This document shows positions 1-10,448 of a stretch of 64,000 nt of DNA, piece after piece. This DNA is from Prochlorococcus sp. MIT 1300. GTDB lineage: Bacteria > Cyanobacteriota > Cyanobacteriia > PCC-6307 > Cyanobiaceae. How positions within the stretch are numbered: the stretch's first letter is position 1; the number at the start of each line of letters is the position of its first letter. A program made the position numbers and the translations under genes. Under the pieces are notes generated by a model that had not been told where the DNA came from, ran no database searches, and saw only the letters and a program-made list of their open reading frames with translations. Location of the stretch: NCBI RefSeq assembly GCF_034092375.1, contig NZ_CP139302.1, positions 992,001 to 1,056,000 of the forward strand, written 5' to 3'.

Positions 1-201
1 AGGGGTACCAGCAAGCTGCTCAAAAAGAACCGCATAACTCAATACTGCAGAAGCACCCACACAGGTCAGGAGAATCCATGCAACAGGCTTCCGAAGCCTA
101 TTGATAGTCCTATTGAAACTTATCAATCCAAGGCCTGTAGCCACTGCCCCAAGGAGAGGAAGAACAGGAATTAACCAGGCGATGTCAACTGCAGAGGGCA
201 T
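1..201 (-). CDS. ndhF: NAD(P)H-quinone oxidoreductase subunit 5, N-terminal part
   Basis: Only the first 67 codons are in the window; the gene runs off the left edge. Read on the minus strand it opens with MPSAVDIAWLIPVLPLLGAV, the typical start of NdhF, the large proton-pumping membrane subunit of cyanobacterial NDH-1 in the thylakoid membrane. A second hydrophobic stretch follows near the edge. It begins 34 nt downstream of the NnrU-like gene on the same strand, so the two could share a transcript. The assignment rests on the N-terminus and gene context only; which of the several NdhF paralogues this is (respiratory or CO2-uptake type) cannot be told from this fragment. Confidence 0.8.
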   Translation of the reverse strand, partial: MPSAVDIAWLIPVLPLLGAVATGLGLISFNRTINRLRKPVAWILLTCVGASAVLSYAVLFEQLAGTP

Positions 202-235
202 CCGGTCGGATCAATCTTCAGGGAGTGTACGCAGC

Positions 236-985
236 TCAGCCGAGCAATTCCCCTAGCCAAGAAGAGAGAAACGCTTCGCTACCTAACGATATGAAGCGAT
301 GCGACCACCAAAACAAGCCGACAGCTAGGGCAATTCCTAGCTGGGAAGGTCTTAAGAATTCTTGGACAATCAACTTTTGTCTTTTATCAATAACTGCAAG
401 AAAAGGAACGACAGAAGTTTCCTCCTTCAACACCTCAAAGGCTGGTCCAAACTTACGCTTTAGTCTTTTATCCCCATGCCAAATCGCAAAAACATGATGA
501 CCAATCAACCCCAAAGAAGTTACAAGCATGAAGCTACTGCCAATCCAAAGTTGATGCGTTAAACACCAAAGAATTTGGCCCACAGCCTGCGGATGACGAG
601 TTACACGAATTATTCCTTTTGAATAAAGCCTTTGTTGTGGTTTCACCACAGCAGGGATTTCTAAAAGGTTGTAAGTAGCGGGATATAAGAAAAAGAAACT
701 CACTGCTGTTAAGAACCAAACCAAAGGCACCATCCCGGTCAGGCCTTGAACATTCCATAGGCGTGCGCCGTCATAGCGATGTACAAGAAAATATCCAATA
801 AGTATTGCAGCAAGTGGAATACTCACTATCGCAAAAATAATTCTCCAAAGCCTTGGCCCAACTAGCTCTTCAGCCCAAGGTCTCAACGCGGCACCGCCAC
901 TATGAATTACAGCAAATAAAACGAGCAGCAAAAACATCACAAGACTGCTGTGATGTGGGCCACCCAAAAAAATGTTTTCCACCAA
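236..985 (-). CDS. NnrU family membrane protein (possible 15-cis-zeta-carotene isomerase-like)
   Basis: A 249-residue polytopic membrane protein of the NnrU family. Hydrophobic segments lie near residues 14-30, 47-68, 85-103 and 138-165. Conserved-looking histidines are His28 (FAVIHSGG), the RHP at 130-132 and the segment HHVFAIWHGDKR at 163-174. Plant Z-ISO, the heme-dependent 15-cis-zeta-carotene isomerase, belongs to this superfamily, and some bacterial members are only linked to nitric oxide metabolism by position. Here the gene sits 2-5 kb from crtP and crtB, with ndhF directly downstream on the same strand. A carotenoid isomerase role is therefore plausible but is inference; the safe call is NnrU family. 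Confidence 0.75.
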   Translation of the reverse strand: MVENIFLGGPHHSSLVMFLLLVLFAVIHSGGAALRPWAEELVGPRLWRIIFAIVSIPLAAILIGYFLVHRYDGARLWNVQGLTGMVPLVWFLTAVSFFFLYPATYNLLEIPAVVKPQQRLYSKGIIRVTRHPQAVGQILWCLTHQLWIGSSFMLVTSLGLIGHHVFAIWHGDKRLKRKFGPAFEVLKEETSVVPFLAVIDKRQKLIVQEFLRPSQLGIALAVGLFWWSHRFISLGSEAFLSSWLGELLG

Positions 986-1072
986 ATCAGCTTATTGCGT
1001 TGGAGAAGTGTCCGCTCTAGCAGATTGCCGCTTAAAGTCTTTGTATTGTTGACGCCCTAACGGACGGGCCCA

Positions 1073-2032
1073 ATGGCTGAGCTGCCGTTCACTCTGGACC
1101 AGCTAAGAATCCTTCGGGCAATAGCACACGAAGGCAGCTTCAAAAAAGCTGCTGACAGTCTGTATGTAACCCAACCTGCGGTAAGTCTCCAAATTCAAAA
1201 CCTTGAAAAGCAACTAGAGGTTTCTTTATTTGACCGAGGAGGCCGAAAAGCTCAACTCACCGAAGCAGGGCAACTACTACTGAATTATTGCGACCGAATA
1301 CTTAGTCAATGCCAAGAGGCCTGCAGAGCACTTGAGGATCTGAACAATCTCAAAGGTGGTTCATTAGTTATAGGCGCTAGTCAAACCACAGGAACCTATC
1401 TAATGCCTCGAATGATTGGGGCGTTTCGACAAAAATACCCAGAAGTTTCTGTTCAACTCCAGGTACACAGCACACGTCGCACAGGCTGGAGTGTGGCCAA
1501 TGGCCAAATCGACTTAGCAATTATTGGCGGAGAGTTGCCTCCCGAACTCAAAGAAATCCTAGAAATCATCCCTTACACAACTGATGAACTTGCCCTAGTG
1601 CTACCAACCAAACATCCAATGAATAGACATAAGGAACTTACAAAAGAAGACTTGTATCGCCTGGGCTTTCTCAGTCTCGATGCGCAATCAACAACAAGAA
1701 AGGTTGTCGACAAACTTTTAACTAACTCAGGCTTAGAGGTTCAACGACTAAGAATCGAAATGGAACTAAATTCTTTAGAGGCAATTAAAAATGCTGTTCA
1801 ATCAGGTCTAGGCGCGGCTTTTCTCCCAGTAGTATCAATCGAAAGAGAAATTCTGGCTGGAACCATTTATAAGCCAATTGTGACTGATCTTAATGTAAGC
1901 CGCCAACTAAAATTGATTAGACATCCTGCAAGGTATTGCTCACGTGCAGCAGAAGCCTTTAGGAATGATATTCTTCCATCTTTTGCCGACATGAAAAGCC
2001 CAATAAGGACAGAACCTATTACTAAAGATTAA
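1073..2032 (+). CDS. rbcR: LysR-type transcriptional regulator, RbcR type
   Basis: A 319-residue LysR-family regulator. The N-terminal winged helix-turn-helix (about residues 6-65) contains [20 protein letters not shown], the classic LysR recognition helix, followed by a linker helix and a periplasmic-binding-protein-like effector domain (about 95-300) with [17 protein letters not shown]. The pattern is that of the RbcR/CbbR branch conserved in cyanobacteria and red-lineage plastids, which controls Rubisco and carbon-concentrating genes in response to metabolites. It is transcribed divergently from the NnrU-like gene (87-nt gap), a common place for LysR autoregulation. The start is ATG; no other start fits the family better. 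Confidence 0.87.
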   Translation: MAELPFTLDQLRILRAIAHEGSFKKAADSLYVTQPAVSLQIQNLEKQLEVSLFDRGGRKAQLTEAGQLLLNYCDRILSQCQEACRALEDLNNLKGGSLVIGASQTTGTYLMPRMIGAFRQKYPEVSVQLQVHSTRRTGWSVANGQIDLAIIGGELPPELKEILEIIPYTTDELALVLPTKHPMNRHKELTKEDLYRLGFLSLDAQSTTRKVVDKLLTNSGLEVQRLRIEMELNSLEAIKNAVQSGLGAAFLPVVSIEREILAGTIYKPIVTDLNVSRQLKLIRHPARYCSRAAEAFRNDILPSFADMKSPIRTEPITKD

Positions 2033-2045
2033 AACAGAAAAGTGC

Positions 2046-2702
2046 TTAAAATTGATAGGCTTCTCGACCAACTGCTCCGGCATCCTCTGAGACACCCTTT
2101 AAGTAAAACTTGTTATCTTTGAGGTCCGTTTGATAAACACATTTCACAATTGGTTTATCTCTTATAGATCCTATGTAAGCAAATGTATTCATTCTTTGCT
2201 TACATTCACGCTCATCTTCATTAGTGATCGCACCTTCTCTTTTTAGAACCGACCAATTCTCTCTACGAATTACACATCCAGGCTGCAAAGCTGGTTGAGT
2301 AACAAAACTAGTAGATGGATTAAGGGTGGTATACATCTCAACATCAATAACAAAAGCACTCGCTCCCCATAATCTGCAAAATTCAGGATCAGGAACCTCC
2401 ATATCTAACTGCTGTTGGCTAGCAATATTTCCCTGGCCACCTTGAGTGGTACTTGTAATCAGACTGCCTATTCCAACACCTACAACCAAAACCCCAGCCA
2501 ATACAGCCAGTGATCCAGTATTGAGGTTCATGCCTCCAAGGCCGCCTCCCCCGCCTGAAGGGGCACCAGGAGCAGGTGGGGGGGCATAGGCCGACCTTGG
2601 AGACGAAGAACGCGAAGCACCTCGAGGCCTACCTCTTCGACGAGGATCATTACGATCACTTCCGCCACCTCTCGGCGATCTGTAGTAAGGCGGACGAGTC
2701 AC
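2046..2702 (-). CDS. DUF3172 family protein
   Basis: A 218-residue protein of a family found in cyanobacteria. Residues 1-60 are a low-complexity tail rich in Pro, Gly, Arg and Ser. One transmembrane helix follows at about 66-86 ([18 protein letters not shown]), and then a soluble domain with cysteines at about 108, 143, 167 and 189. The topology suggests a single-pass membrane protein with an exposed C-terminal domain. Its ATG overlaps the stop of ndhM by 4 nt, which implies translational coupling and suggests a role connected with the thylakoid or NDH-1, but no function is established. It converges on rbcR with a 13-nt gap. Confidence 0.75.
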   Translation of the reverse strand: MTRPPYYRSPRGGGSDRNDPRRRGRPRGASRSSSPRSAYAPPPAPGAPSGGGGGLGGMNLNTGSLAVLAGVLVVGVGIGSLITSTTQGGQGNIASQQQLDMEVPDPEFCRLWGASAFVIDVEMYTTLNPSTSFVTQPALQPGCVIRRENWSVLKREGAITNEDERECKQRMNTFAYIGSIRDKPIVKCVYQTDLKDNKFYLKGVSEDAGAVGREAYQF

Positions 2703-3046
2703 AACAATTCCGATTTACGGGGAAGGCCCATAGAGAAATTAAGTACACGACAATCTGGGTTGTACTTAATTTCTCCTGCTTGCAACAAATGACGAATAGT
2801 GCCCTCTAGCTCTGAGCCAATCTTACGAAGGTTGTAATCGCTCAATTCTTTCCCTGCCTGCGAAGCAACCAATTCTTTAAATCGCAGATTTACTTTGGCA
2901 ACCACTTCATCAGGCCAAAGGAACTCATTATCAGGGTCTAGATCAAGAGTGAGGTGATCCCCATCTGGAATCAAATTGTCACCATCCACAATTGCGGTGA
3001 AAAGTCTTACGTGCCTTGTCGTGCACTTCAGCTGCGTCTCGGTCAT
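2699..3046 (-). CDS. ndhM: NAD(P)H-quinone oxidoreductase subunit M
   Basis: A 115-residue soluble protein matching NdhM, an oxygenic-photosynthesis-specific subunit of NDH-1 on the cytoplasmic side of the complex. Recognisable parts are the start [18 protein letters not shown], the acidic stretch [17 protein letters not shown] and the C-terminal [18 protein letters not shown]. Length and start agree with the family. It is the first gene of a two-gene unit with the DUF3172 gene (4-nt overlap) and is divergent from crtP. It supports cyclic electron flow and respiration together with NdhF and NdhO, which are also in this window. Confidence 0.92.
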   Translation of the reverse strand: MTETQLKCTTRHVRLFTAIVDGDNLIPDGDHLTLDLDPDNEFLWPDEVVAKVNLRFKELVASQAGKELSDYNLRKIGSELEGTIRHLLQAGEIKYNPDCRVLNFSMGLPRKSELL

Positions 3047-3088
3047 AAATTGGCCGGTCCGACTAGTGAACCGAGATAATGAATTAAC

Positions 3089-3124
3089 AAGACTCTAGGT
3101 ATGGAACCACCTGAGGGGAGTCTT
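3089..3124. promoter_or_regulatory. Imperfect hairpin between ndhM and crtP
   Basis: In the 111-nt divergent gap, AAGACTC (3089-3095) can pair with GAGTCTT (3118-3124), and an inner AGGT (3097-3100) with ACCT (3109-3112). That gives about 11 interrupted base pairs, ending 33 nt before the crtP ATG. No T-run follows, so it is not a simple terminator. It could be a 5' UTR structure for crtP or a two-sided protein-binding site. Function unknown. Confidence 0.35.
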
Positions 3125-3136
3125 CATTAAAGTTGA

Positions 3137-5517
<2,381 letters not shown>

Positions 5518-5584
5518 AACTTATAAGAAATATTTTCAAGTCTGGTACTGGTAGTAATAGCAGGAAGCTTTAGAAAATCAAAGA

Positions 5585-6019
5585 TCAAACCGCAGTCTTT
5601 TGATTTGCGAGTAGGTCCTTCAACTTAGACAATTCACCTGCCCAACGGGGATCTGGCGCCGCTTTAGAAGGTGCATCACTATGCACAAATTTCTTAGTTT
5701 CCTTTCTAGCGCTGCCCTGGGAATTAGATCCATTAGAACCGCCTCCTCTCCTAGAGCCTCCTGAAGAAGAGTCACGTCTTTCAGAACGCTCTACTCTCAA
5801 TTTATTTCCATTGAACTCTGTCCCATTGAGCTTTTCTATTAGAGCTTCAGCCAATTTCTCATTTTCGACATTGGCAAATCCAAAACCTCTACAGCCTCCC
5901 GTTTCTCTATCAAAAACGGCTTTAAATCTGATTCCATCCCCAACACTTCTCAAAAGAGCTTCAAGCTCTTTGCTCTCGAAAGTCTGCGGCAAGTTGCCGA
6001 TGTAAAGACGAACGCTCAT
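5585..6019 (-). CDS. RNA-binding protein with one RRM domain and Gly/Ser tail
   Basis: A 144-residue protein with an RNA recognition motif at about residues 1-80. RNP2 is LYIGNL (5-10) and RNP1 is RGFGFANV (about 44-51). A Ser/Gly/Arg-rich linker (about 84-108) follows and then a short tail ending in KLKDLLANQKTAV. This is the cyanobacterial Rbp family, whose members are often cold-induced and have been linked to mRNA localisation at the thylakoid. The tail is longer than in the minimal Rbp proteins of about 100 residues. It sits alone between convergent crtB and the cca gene. Confidence 0.87.
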   Translation of the reverse strand: MSVRLYIGNLPQTFESKELEALLRSVGDGIRFKAVFDRETGGCRGFGFANVENEKLAEALIEKLNGTEFNGNKLRVERSERRDSSSGGSRRGGGSNGSNSQGSARKETKKFVHSDAPSKAAPDPRWAGELSKLKDLLANQKTAV

Positions 6020-6098
6020 GAAAAATAAGGGAGATAGAAATGAATGAGAATCAGACCGTTGAAGTGAAGTTGCTCGTTACATATGCAGTTAATCACAT

Positions 6099-7328
6099 TT
6101 AGGTCCAATTATGTTCACACCACTTGCGAGCAAGATGTATAGCTTCATCTCTGGTATTCAACCTACCAAATGCTCGTTCATGGCGAAGATACCGCATGAG
6201 CTTACCTAACTCTCTACCAGGGGCGATCCCAAGGGTCTGCTGCAATGTATTGCCATCAAGAGGTGAAGAGGGGTGGAAAAGAGGATCTTTTTGGTCTCTC
6301 CATCGCTCAAGCCAATTCTCCTTTTCAGAGTCAGGAAGGTCCAAAATCAACGCCGGCAAATCTGGTTCTAAATCAATGTGCAATTGGAGACGATCCTCTT
6401 CGGAAAGGCTCTCAAATGCCTTGCCATCATTAAGCTCTCTCCATTTACAAAGAAGACCACAACGTTGCGAAATCTTGGTTGAGAAACGAAGCGTTTTCAA
6501 GCCCTCATTACTTAACAAATTGGCAAGGCGAACTAATGGTATGAATGCAGCTCGTTCATTTTCACTAAGCAAACTTGCATCTTTTAAAGAAAATTCTTGA
6601 GAAGATCTACCCGCATCCCAAGATCGAAACAAGTGCATTTCCTTAACTAAAGGCAATACATCATCAGCGAATGGGGCACTCAGCAACAACTCAAGCTCCC
6701 TTCGGATTCTTTCTGGGGCTACCTGAGGTAAAAGTTTGGAGTTAGCAGATACCCACTTTTGAGTTTGCGGGTCTAAAGAAAAATTCATTTCAGCCATCAA
6801 GCGGAATCCCCGAAGTAACCTCAATGGGTCTGCAACAAGATTCTTCTCACTAATTGCACAAATACGCTTGTGGTAAATATCGTCAATTCCCCCTGTTGGA
6901 TCAACTAATTCCAAACTTTGGAGAAACCTTAGTCCTACTGCATTAAGGCGATAATCTCGGCGAAAGAGGTCATCAAGCAGATTTTCTCCTTCTTGAGCTG
7001 CTACATCTATTGTCCATCCTTGTAAAACAATTCTCGCTATATCCCTAGCTGCATCTAATAAGACATAGGAGCCTCCTACGTCTTTTGCAAAGTTTTGAGC
7101 CCATTGCGCAGCATGCTCAGGAACAACTAAATCAAGGTCAGGTTTTTCAGGAAGCCTGTCTAACAGAGCATCTCGAACAGAACCACCCACCAAAACACTC
7201 CCTTTGGGAAGCTTCTCGAAAGGGAAAGGCCATCTGTCAGGCTTGAGCCTTCTCCAAGCAATCTTAGATAATTCAATCCGGTTAGCAGTCAGAATGGATT
7301 GTGGAGCAATTGGACTAGGCATGTGCAT
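6099..7328 (-). CDS. cca: CCA tRNA nucleotidyltransferase / poly(A) polymerase family
   Basis: A 409-residue class II nucleotidyltransferase. The catalytic head shows VLVGGSVRDALL (about 45-56) with the two-metal DLDLVV motif after it; the RNA-binding neck shows DPLRLLRGFRLMAEMNFSLD (about 161-180). The C-terminal half lacks an obvious HD phosphohydrolase motif. It should add or repair the 3'-CCA of tRNAs, although some cyanobacteria split CCA addition between two homologues and this could be only one of them. The first ATG is at 7328, with a second in-frame ATG at 7322; either overlaps the start of divergent ycf34, so the exact start is unsure. Confidence 0.83.
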   Translation of the reverse strand: MHMPSPIAPQSILTANRIELSKIAWRRLKPDRWPFPFEKLPKGSVLVGGSVRDALLDRLPEKPDLDLVVPEHAAQWAQNFAKDVGGSYVLLDAARDIARIVLQGWTIDVAAQEGENLLDDLFRRDYRLNAVGLRFLQSLELVDPTGGIDDIYHKRICAISEKNLVADPLRLLRGFRLMAEMNFSLDPQTQKWVSANSKLLPQVAPERIRRELELLLSAPFADDVLPLVKEMHLFRSWDAGRSSQEFSLKDASLLSENERAAFIPLVRLANLLSNEGLKTLRFSTKISQRCGLLCKWRELNDGKAFESLSEEDRLQLHIDLEPDLPALILDLPDSEKENWLERWRDQKDPLFHPSSPLDGNTLQQTLGIAPGRELGKLMRYLRHERAFGRLNTRDEAIHLARKWCEHNWT

Positions 7329-7572
7329 ATGCGTTGACTGCCGCTGGGTGGACCGGTGCCAGACCTATCACTCAGTGGAAGAACAACATGGCGTAGATCA
7401 TCTAACTGATCATCCTGATATAAGACCCCAAGGCCCCAGAATTCATATAAGCGTGATTGACCTTGATGAGGGGCAAACTGGAATTGAATGGGATGTACGA
7501 GCCTGCGATAGTTTTGTCCAAGAGAAAGGTCGCTGGCAGAAATTAAGACCTGGGATGGAACTACCAACATGA
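7321..7572 (+). CDS. ycf34: Ycf34 family cysteine-rich protein
   Basis: An 83-residue protein starting at the ATG of MCICVDCRWVDRC, the family's conserved opening with cysteines at residues 2, 4, 7 and 13. The open frame extends upstream of this ATG, but that part runs antisense to cca and lacks family similarity, so the inner start is preferred. Ycf34 is a small cyanobacterial and red-algal plastid protein; the Synechocystis member has been described as an iron-sulfur protein affecting photosynthetic electron transport. The first 2-8 bases overlap the start of divergent cca, and the stop overlaps the tsaB start by 4 nt. Confidence 0.82.
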   Translation: MCICVDCRWVDRCQTYHSVEEQHGVDHLTDHPDIRPQGPRIHISVIDLDEGQTGIEWDVRACDSFVQEKGRWQKLRPGMELPT

Positions 7573-8240
7573 CAGCCCAGCGAACAAACTTGTCTGAAGA
7601 AATAACATCCAAATTCATACTTGCTTTGCACAGCTCTCATGAAACCTTTGGTATATCAGTCCTTGATTTAAATGAACCCATAAAAAGCGTTAGGAGTTCT
7701 ACCTTCCAAATAGGTCGGTTACTTTCCAACAACCTCCTTACATGCGTTGAAGATCTTCTTCCAGCAAAATCATGGACAAAGTTATCTCGCCTTGCTGTAG
7801 CGACAGGACCTGGAAGCTTTACCAGTACCCGGTTAACCGTAGTCATGGCGAGAACAATTGCTCAACAAATAAATTGTTCACTTGATGGTGTGAGCAGCTT
7901 TGCCTTAATGGCACCTCGACTAGCAAAACAGCTTGATTCTGAACAACTTCAAAAGCCATTCTGGATAGCGCAAAAACTCAAAAGAAGAGGAATAGTGGCT
8001 GGCTTATATCACTTAAAAAATAGCCCTAAAACTATTCAGCAAAAATTTTTAGAAATAAAAGCCCCACATCTCATACACGAGGAACTTAATATTCATCCAG
8101 CTTTATCAGCCCAAGTAGACGTCAGAAGTGATGTCGAATACCTTTTAAAGATCTCATTAGAAGCGCATAGGTCTAAACAAGATTCCCCTTGGCATAACGT
8201 CACACCTATCTACCCGACTTCTCCAGTTGGCAATGTTTGA
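7569..8240 (+). CDS. tsaB: tRNA threonylcarbamoyladenosine biosynthesis protein TsaB
   Basis: A 223-residue ASKHA-fold protein of the YeaZ/TsaB family, a partner of TsaD in making t6A37 of ANN-decoding tRNAs. The diagnostic stretch is VATGPGSFTSTRLTVVMARTIA at about residues 76-97, close to the usual GPGSFTGLR signature but with Ser-Thr in place of Gly-Leu. The first strand, FILALHSSHETFGISVLD, matches the family. Family context fits: its start overlaps ycf34 and its stop overlaps the DUF218 gene, forming a three-gene run. The C-terminal half is divergent, as is usual for TsaB. Confidence 0.83.
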   Translation: MTAQRTNLSEEITSKFILALHSSHETFGISVLDLNEPIKSVRSSTFQIGRLLSNNLLTCVEDLLPAKSWTKLSRLAVATGPGSFTSTRLTVVMARTIAQQINCSLDGVSSFALMAPRLAKQLDSEQLQKPFWIAQKLKRRGIVAGLYHLKNSPKTIQQKFLEIKAPHLIHEELNIHPALSAQVDVRSDVEYLLKISLEAHRSKQDSPWHNVTPIYPTSPVGNV

Positions 8241-8845
8241 TGCTATTAAAACGCAGCTCTTTTTTTATTATAGCTGGATTATCCATTTGGCTAATAATTA
8301 GGTATCCACTTAGGCCCTATTTACAAGCATCAAGATATCTAAAGTCTCCTGAATTAGTTTTTGTCTTAGGAGGAGACATCAAAAGAGAGCTTGCCGGTAT
8401 TGGCCTGGCAAATACATTAAATCTGCCACTTATAATTAGCGGAGGCAGTAATCCAGAGTATGCGCATTGGATGATAAAAGAATCAGGAGTACCTAAGAAA
8501 AACGTTAAACTCGATTATAGAGCAAAGGATACGCTCGAAAACTTTACTTCTATAGTCGAAGATTTACACCTAAAAGGGATTAATCATGCTCTCCTAGTTA
8601 CCAGCGAAGATCACCTTGCAAGAGCACTTTTAATGGGCAATCTCATAGCAGGAAGTCGAGGGATTAAACTCACACCAATAGCAATATCCTGTGCACCTGA
8701 ATGCAAAAAAGAAAGTTTACCAAAAAAACTTTTTGATCTATTTAGGGCTGTAGGCTGGATAATTACAGGGCAGGATCCGAAAGATTGGGCTAAACAAAAT
8801 TTTCCCAAGGTTACAACTTTTAGTGAGAAAATATTTAGAGACTAA
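8237..8845 (+). CDS. DUF218 (YdcF/ElyC-like) membrane-anchored protein
   Basis: A 202-residue protein with one N-terminal membrane helix (about 8-24) and a DUF218 domain. Family marks are LVFVLGGDIKRE (about 38-49), LPLIISGGSNPEYA (about 60-73) and the later GINHALLVTSEDHLARAL. DUF218 proteins such as SanA and ElyC are linked to envelope and peptidoglycan precursor metabolism, but the chemistry is not settled. The 4-nt overlap with tsaB suggests a shared transcript. It converges on plsC with 9 nt between stops. Confidence 0.78.
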   Translation: MMLLKRSSFFIIAGLSIWLIIRYPLRPYLQASRYLKSPELVFVLGGDIKRELAGIGLANTLNLPLIISGGSNPEYAHWMIKESGVPKKNVKLDYRAKDTLENFTSIVEDLHLKGINHALLVTSEDHLARALLMGNLIAGSRGIKLTPIAISCAPECKKESLPKKLFDLFRAVGWIITGQDPKDWAKQNFPKVTTFSEKIFRD

Positions 8846-8854
8846 GAAACGTTT

Positions 8855-9520
8855 TTAAAGGTCTAAAAGCGAATTAATACTACTCTGAAGCTCTTCAGTG
8901 GTTAATTCAAGATCAGCTTTTCTTTTTGAAGATGGAGGAGAGATAGGCAAGCCAATTCGACAATCAATACGAACTAATCGAGGAAGCCATCTGCCAGAGC
9001 CTAAAGCGCGATGACTATTAGCTATAGCAACTGGTAATAATTTGGCACCTGAACGCGCCGAGAGAAGTGCCGCCCCATGCATAGGATTATTAACCCTCCC
9101 ATTGGATTGTCTTGTACCATCCAAAAATACACCTATTGCCCAACCTTCTAATAATCTATTAGTCGCAACACGAATAGCTTCTCTATCACTAGAACCTCTT
9201 TTAACTGGATAAGCACCACAAGCACGGATAATTGCTCCAAGCAATGGAATCCTAAATAATTCATCCTTGGCCATAAATGCTACTGGCCGTCCTAAGGCAT
9301 GTCCCAAAATAGGAGGGTCTAAATGAGAGCCATGATTAGCAACTACTACTAATGGGCCATCTAATGGGACCTGGTTCAGGCCAGAGATACGTCCTCTGAA
9401 TATCAGACGAAAAACAGGGAAAACCAATAAATAACTAACTATTAAATAAGCAATGCTGGCATTTGGCCGATTATTCGTCAAAAGACGTCCAGATTTGTCA
9501 AGGTTTCTTAGTGAAGCCAA
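8855..9520 (-). CDS. plsC: 1-acyl-sn-glycerol-3-phosphate acyltransferase
   Basis: A 221-residue PlsC-type acyltransferase that makes phosphatidic acid from lysophosphatidic acid at the membrane. The HX4D catalytic box is NHGSHLDPP (about 62-70). The substrate-binding box is FLDGTRQSNGR, a variant of FPEGTRS, so the usual Pro-Glu is Leu-Asp here. A hydrophobic segment near residues 24-42 should anchor it. It begins 3 nt downstream of fabD and ends a lipid gene run (plsX, fabH, fabD, plsC), matching the order in which precursors are used. Confidence 0.9.
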   Translation of the reverse strand: MASLRNLDKSGRLLTNNRPNASIAYLIVSYLLVFPVFRLIFRGRISGLNQVPLDGPLVVVANHGSHLDPPILGHALGRPVAFMAKDELFRIPLLGAIIRACGAYPVKRGSSDREAIRVATNRLLEGWAIGVFLDGTRQSNGRVNNPMHGAALLSARSGAKLLPVAIANSHRALGSGRWLPRLVRIDCRIGLPISPPSSKRKADLELTTEELQSSINSLLDL

Positions 9521-9523
9521 AAT

Positions 9524-10420
9524 TTAATGCCCCAAATCTGTCGCATTTCCTAATTGACTTGTGACAACATCCTTGAATGATCTCTTTACCAATCCGCTCA
9601 AAACATTACCTGGACCAATCTCTACCATAGTAGTAATTCCTTCTTGAATCATTGCATCCATAGTTTCTCTCCAACGCACTCCCGTTGTCATTTGCTTTTT
9701 TAAGCGTTCTTTGAGAAGCGTTCCATCAGAAGTGGGAGTTGGCTCTGAATTACTAATAACTGGAATAACCGCATTATCAAATTTACAATCGTCTAGCTCT
9801 CTATTAAAAACTTTCGCCGCATCTTCCATGAAAGGTGAATGGAAGGCACCTGAGACCTTTAAAGGGATAGCTCTTTTGCAAGCCAAATGCTTGGTTACTG
9901 CGTTCACACCCTCAGGAGAGCCTGATAAAACGACTTGACCAGTGCTGTTGTCATTCGCAATAACCACTCCTTCTGTGGACATAACCAAGTGATCTAATTC
10001 CGAGCGATCAAAACCCAAAACTGCTGTCATTGCTCCACCACCAGCAGTAGCCATTTGATCTGATCTACAGGCAAGCAATCTCAAAGCAGTCTCTGCATCA
10101 AAAACTTCTGCAGCATATAAAGCCACAAATTCTCCAAGGCTATGGCCAGCAACTAAGGATGCTTGACGCCCCTGCCTTTTCATATCATCAACAATTAAAG
10201 ACTCAACCAGAAACAAAGCAGGTTGTGTATTTCTAGTGTTATTCAAATCAGACAATTCATCCTTTAAATCACTATTACCCGAACAAATAGAGCGCAAATC
10301 TCTACCTAAAAGTTGTCTTGCAAGCTCAAATCTATCCTTTGCACCAGGAAGGTTAATTACCCCTTCAGCCATACCAACCTTCTGAGAGCCTTGGCCAGGA
10401 AATACCCATGCTATTGACAT
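9524..10420 (-). CDS. fabD: Malonyl-CoA:ACP transacylase
   Basis: A 298-residue enzyme from the ATG of MSIAWVFPGQGSQKVGMAEG. The open frame continues 21 codons upstream, but that would overlap fabH by 35 nt and add no family sequence, so the inner ATG at 10420 is chosen. The nucleophile elbow is GHSLGEFVAL (active Ser), and the later FHSPFM holds the catalytic His. It loads malonyl onto acyl carrier protein for fatty acid elongation. It lies 28 nt downstream of fabH and 3 nt upstream of plsC. Confidence 0.94.
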   Translation of the reverse strand: MSIAWVFPGQGSQKVGMAEGVINLPGAKDRFELARQLLGRDLRSICSGNSDLKDELSDLNNTRNTQPALFLVESLIVDDMKRQGRQASLVAGHSLGEFVALYAAEVFDAETALRLLACRSDQMATAGGGAMTAVLGFDRSELDHLVMSTEGVVIANDNSTGQVVLSGSPEGVNAVTKHLACKRAIPLKVSGAFHSPFMEDAAKVFNRELDDCKFDNAVIPVISNSEPTPTSDGTLLKERLKKQMTTGVRWRETMDAMIQEGITTMVEIGPGNVLSGLVKRSFKDVVTSQLGNATDLGH

Positions 10421-10448
10421 TGAAAACCTGCGAAAAATACTTATAAGA

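Noticed and set aside
7204-7320. 39-codon upstream extension of the ycf34 frame
   Set aside because: It is antisense to the cca start and has no family similarity; Ycf34 begins with MCIC at 7321.
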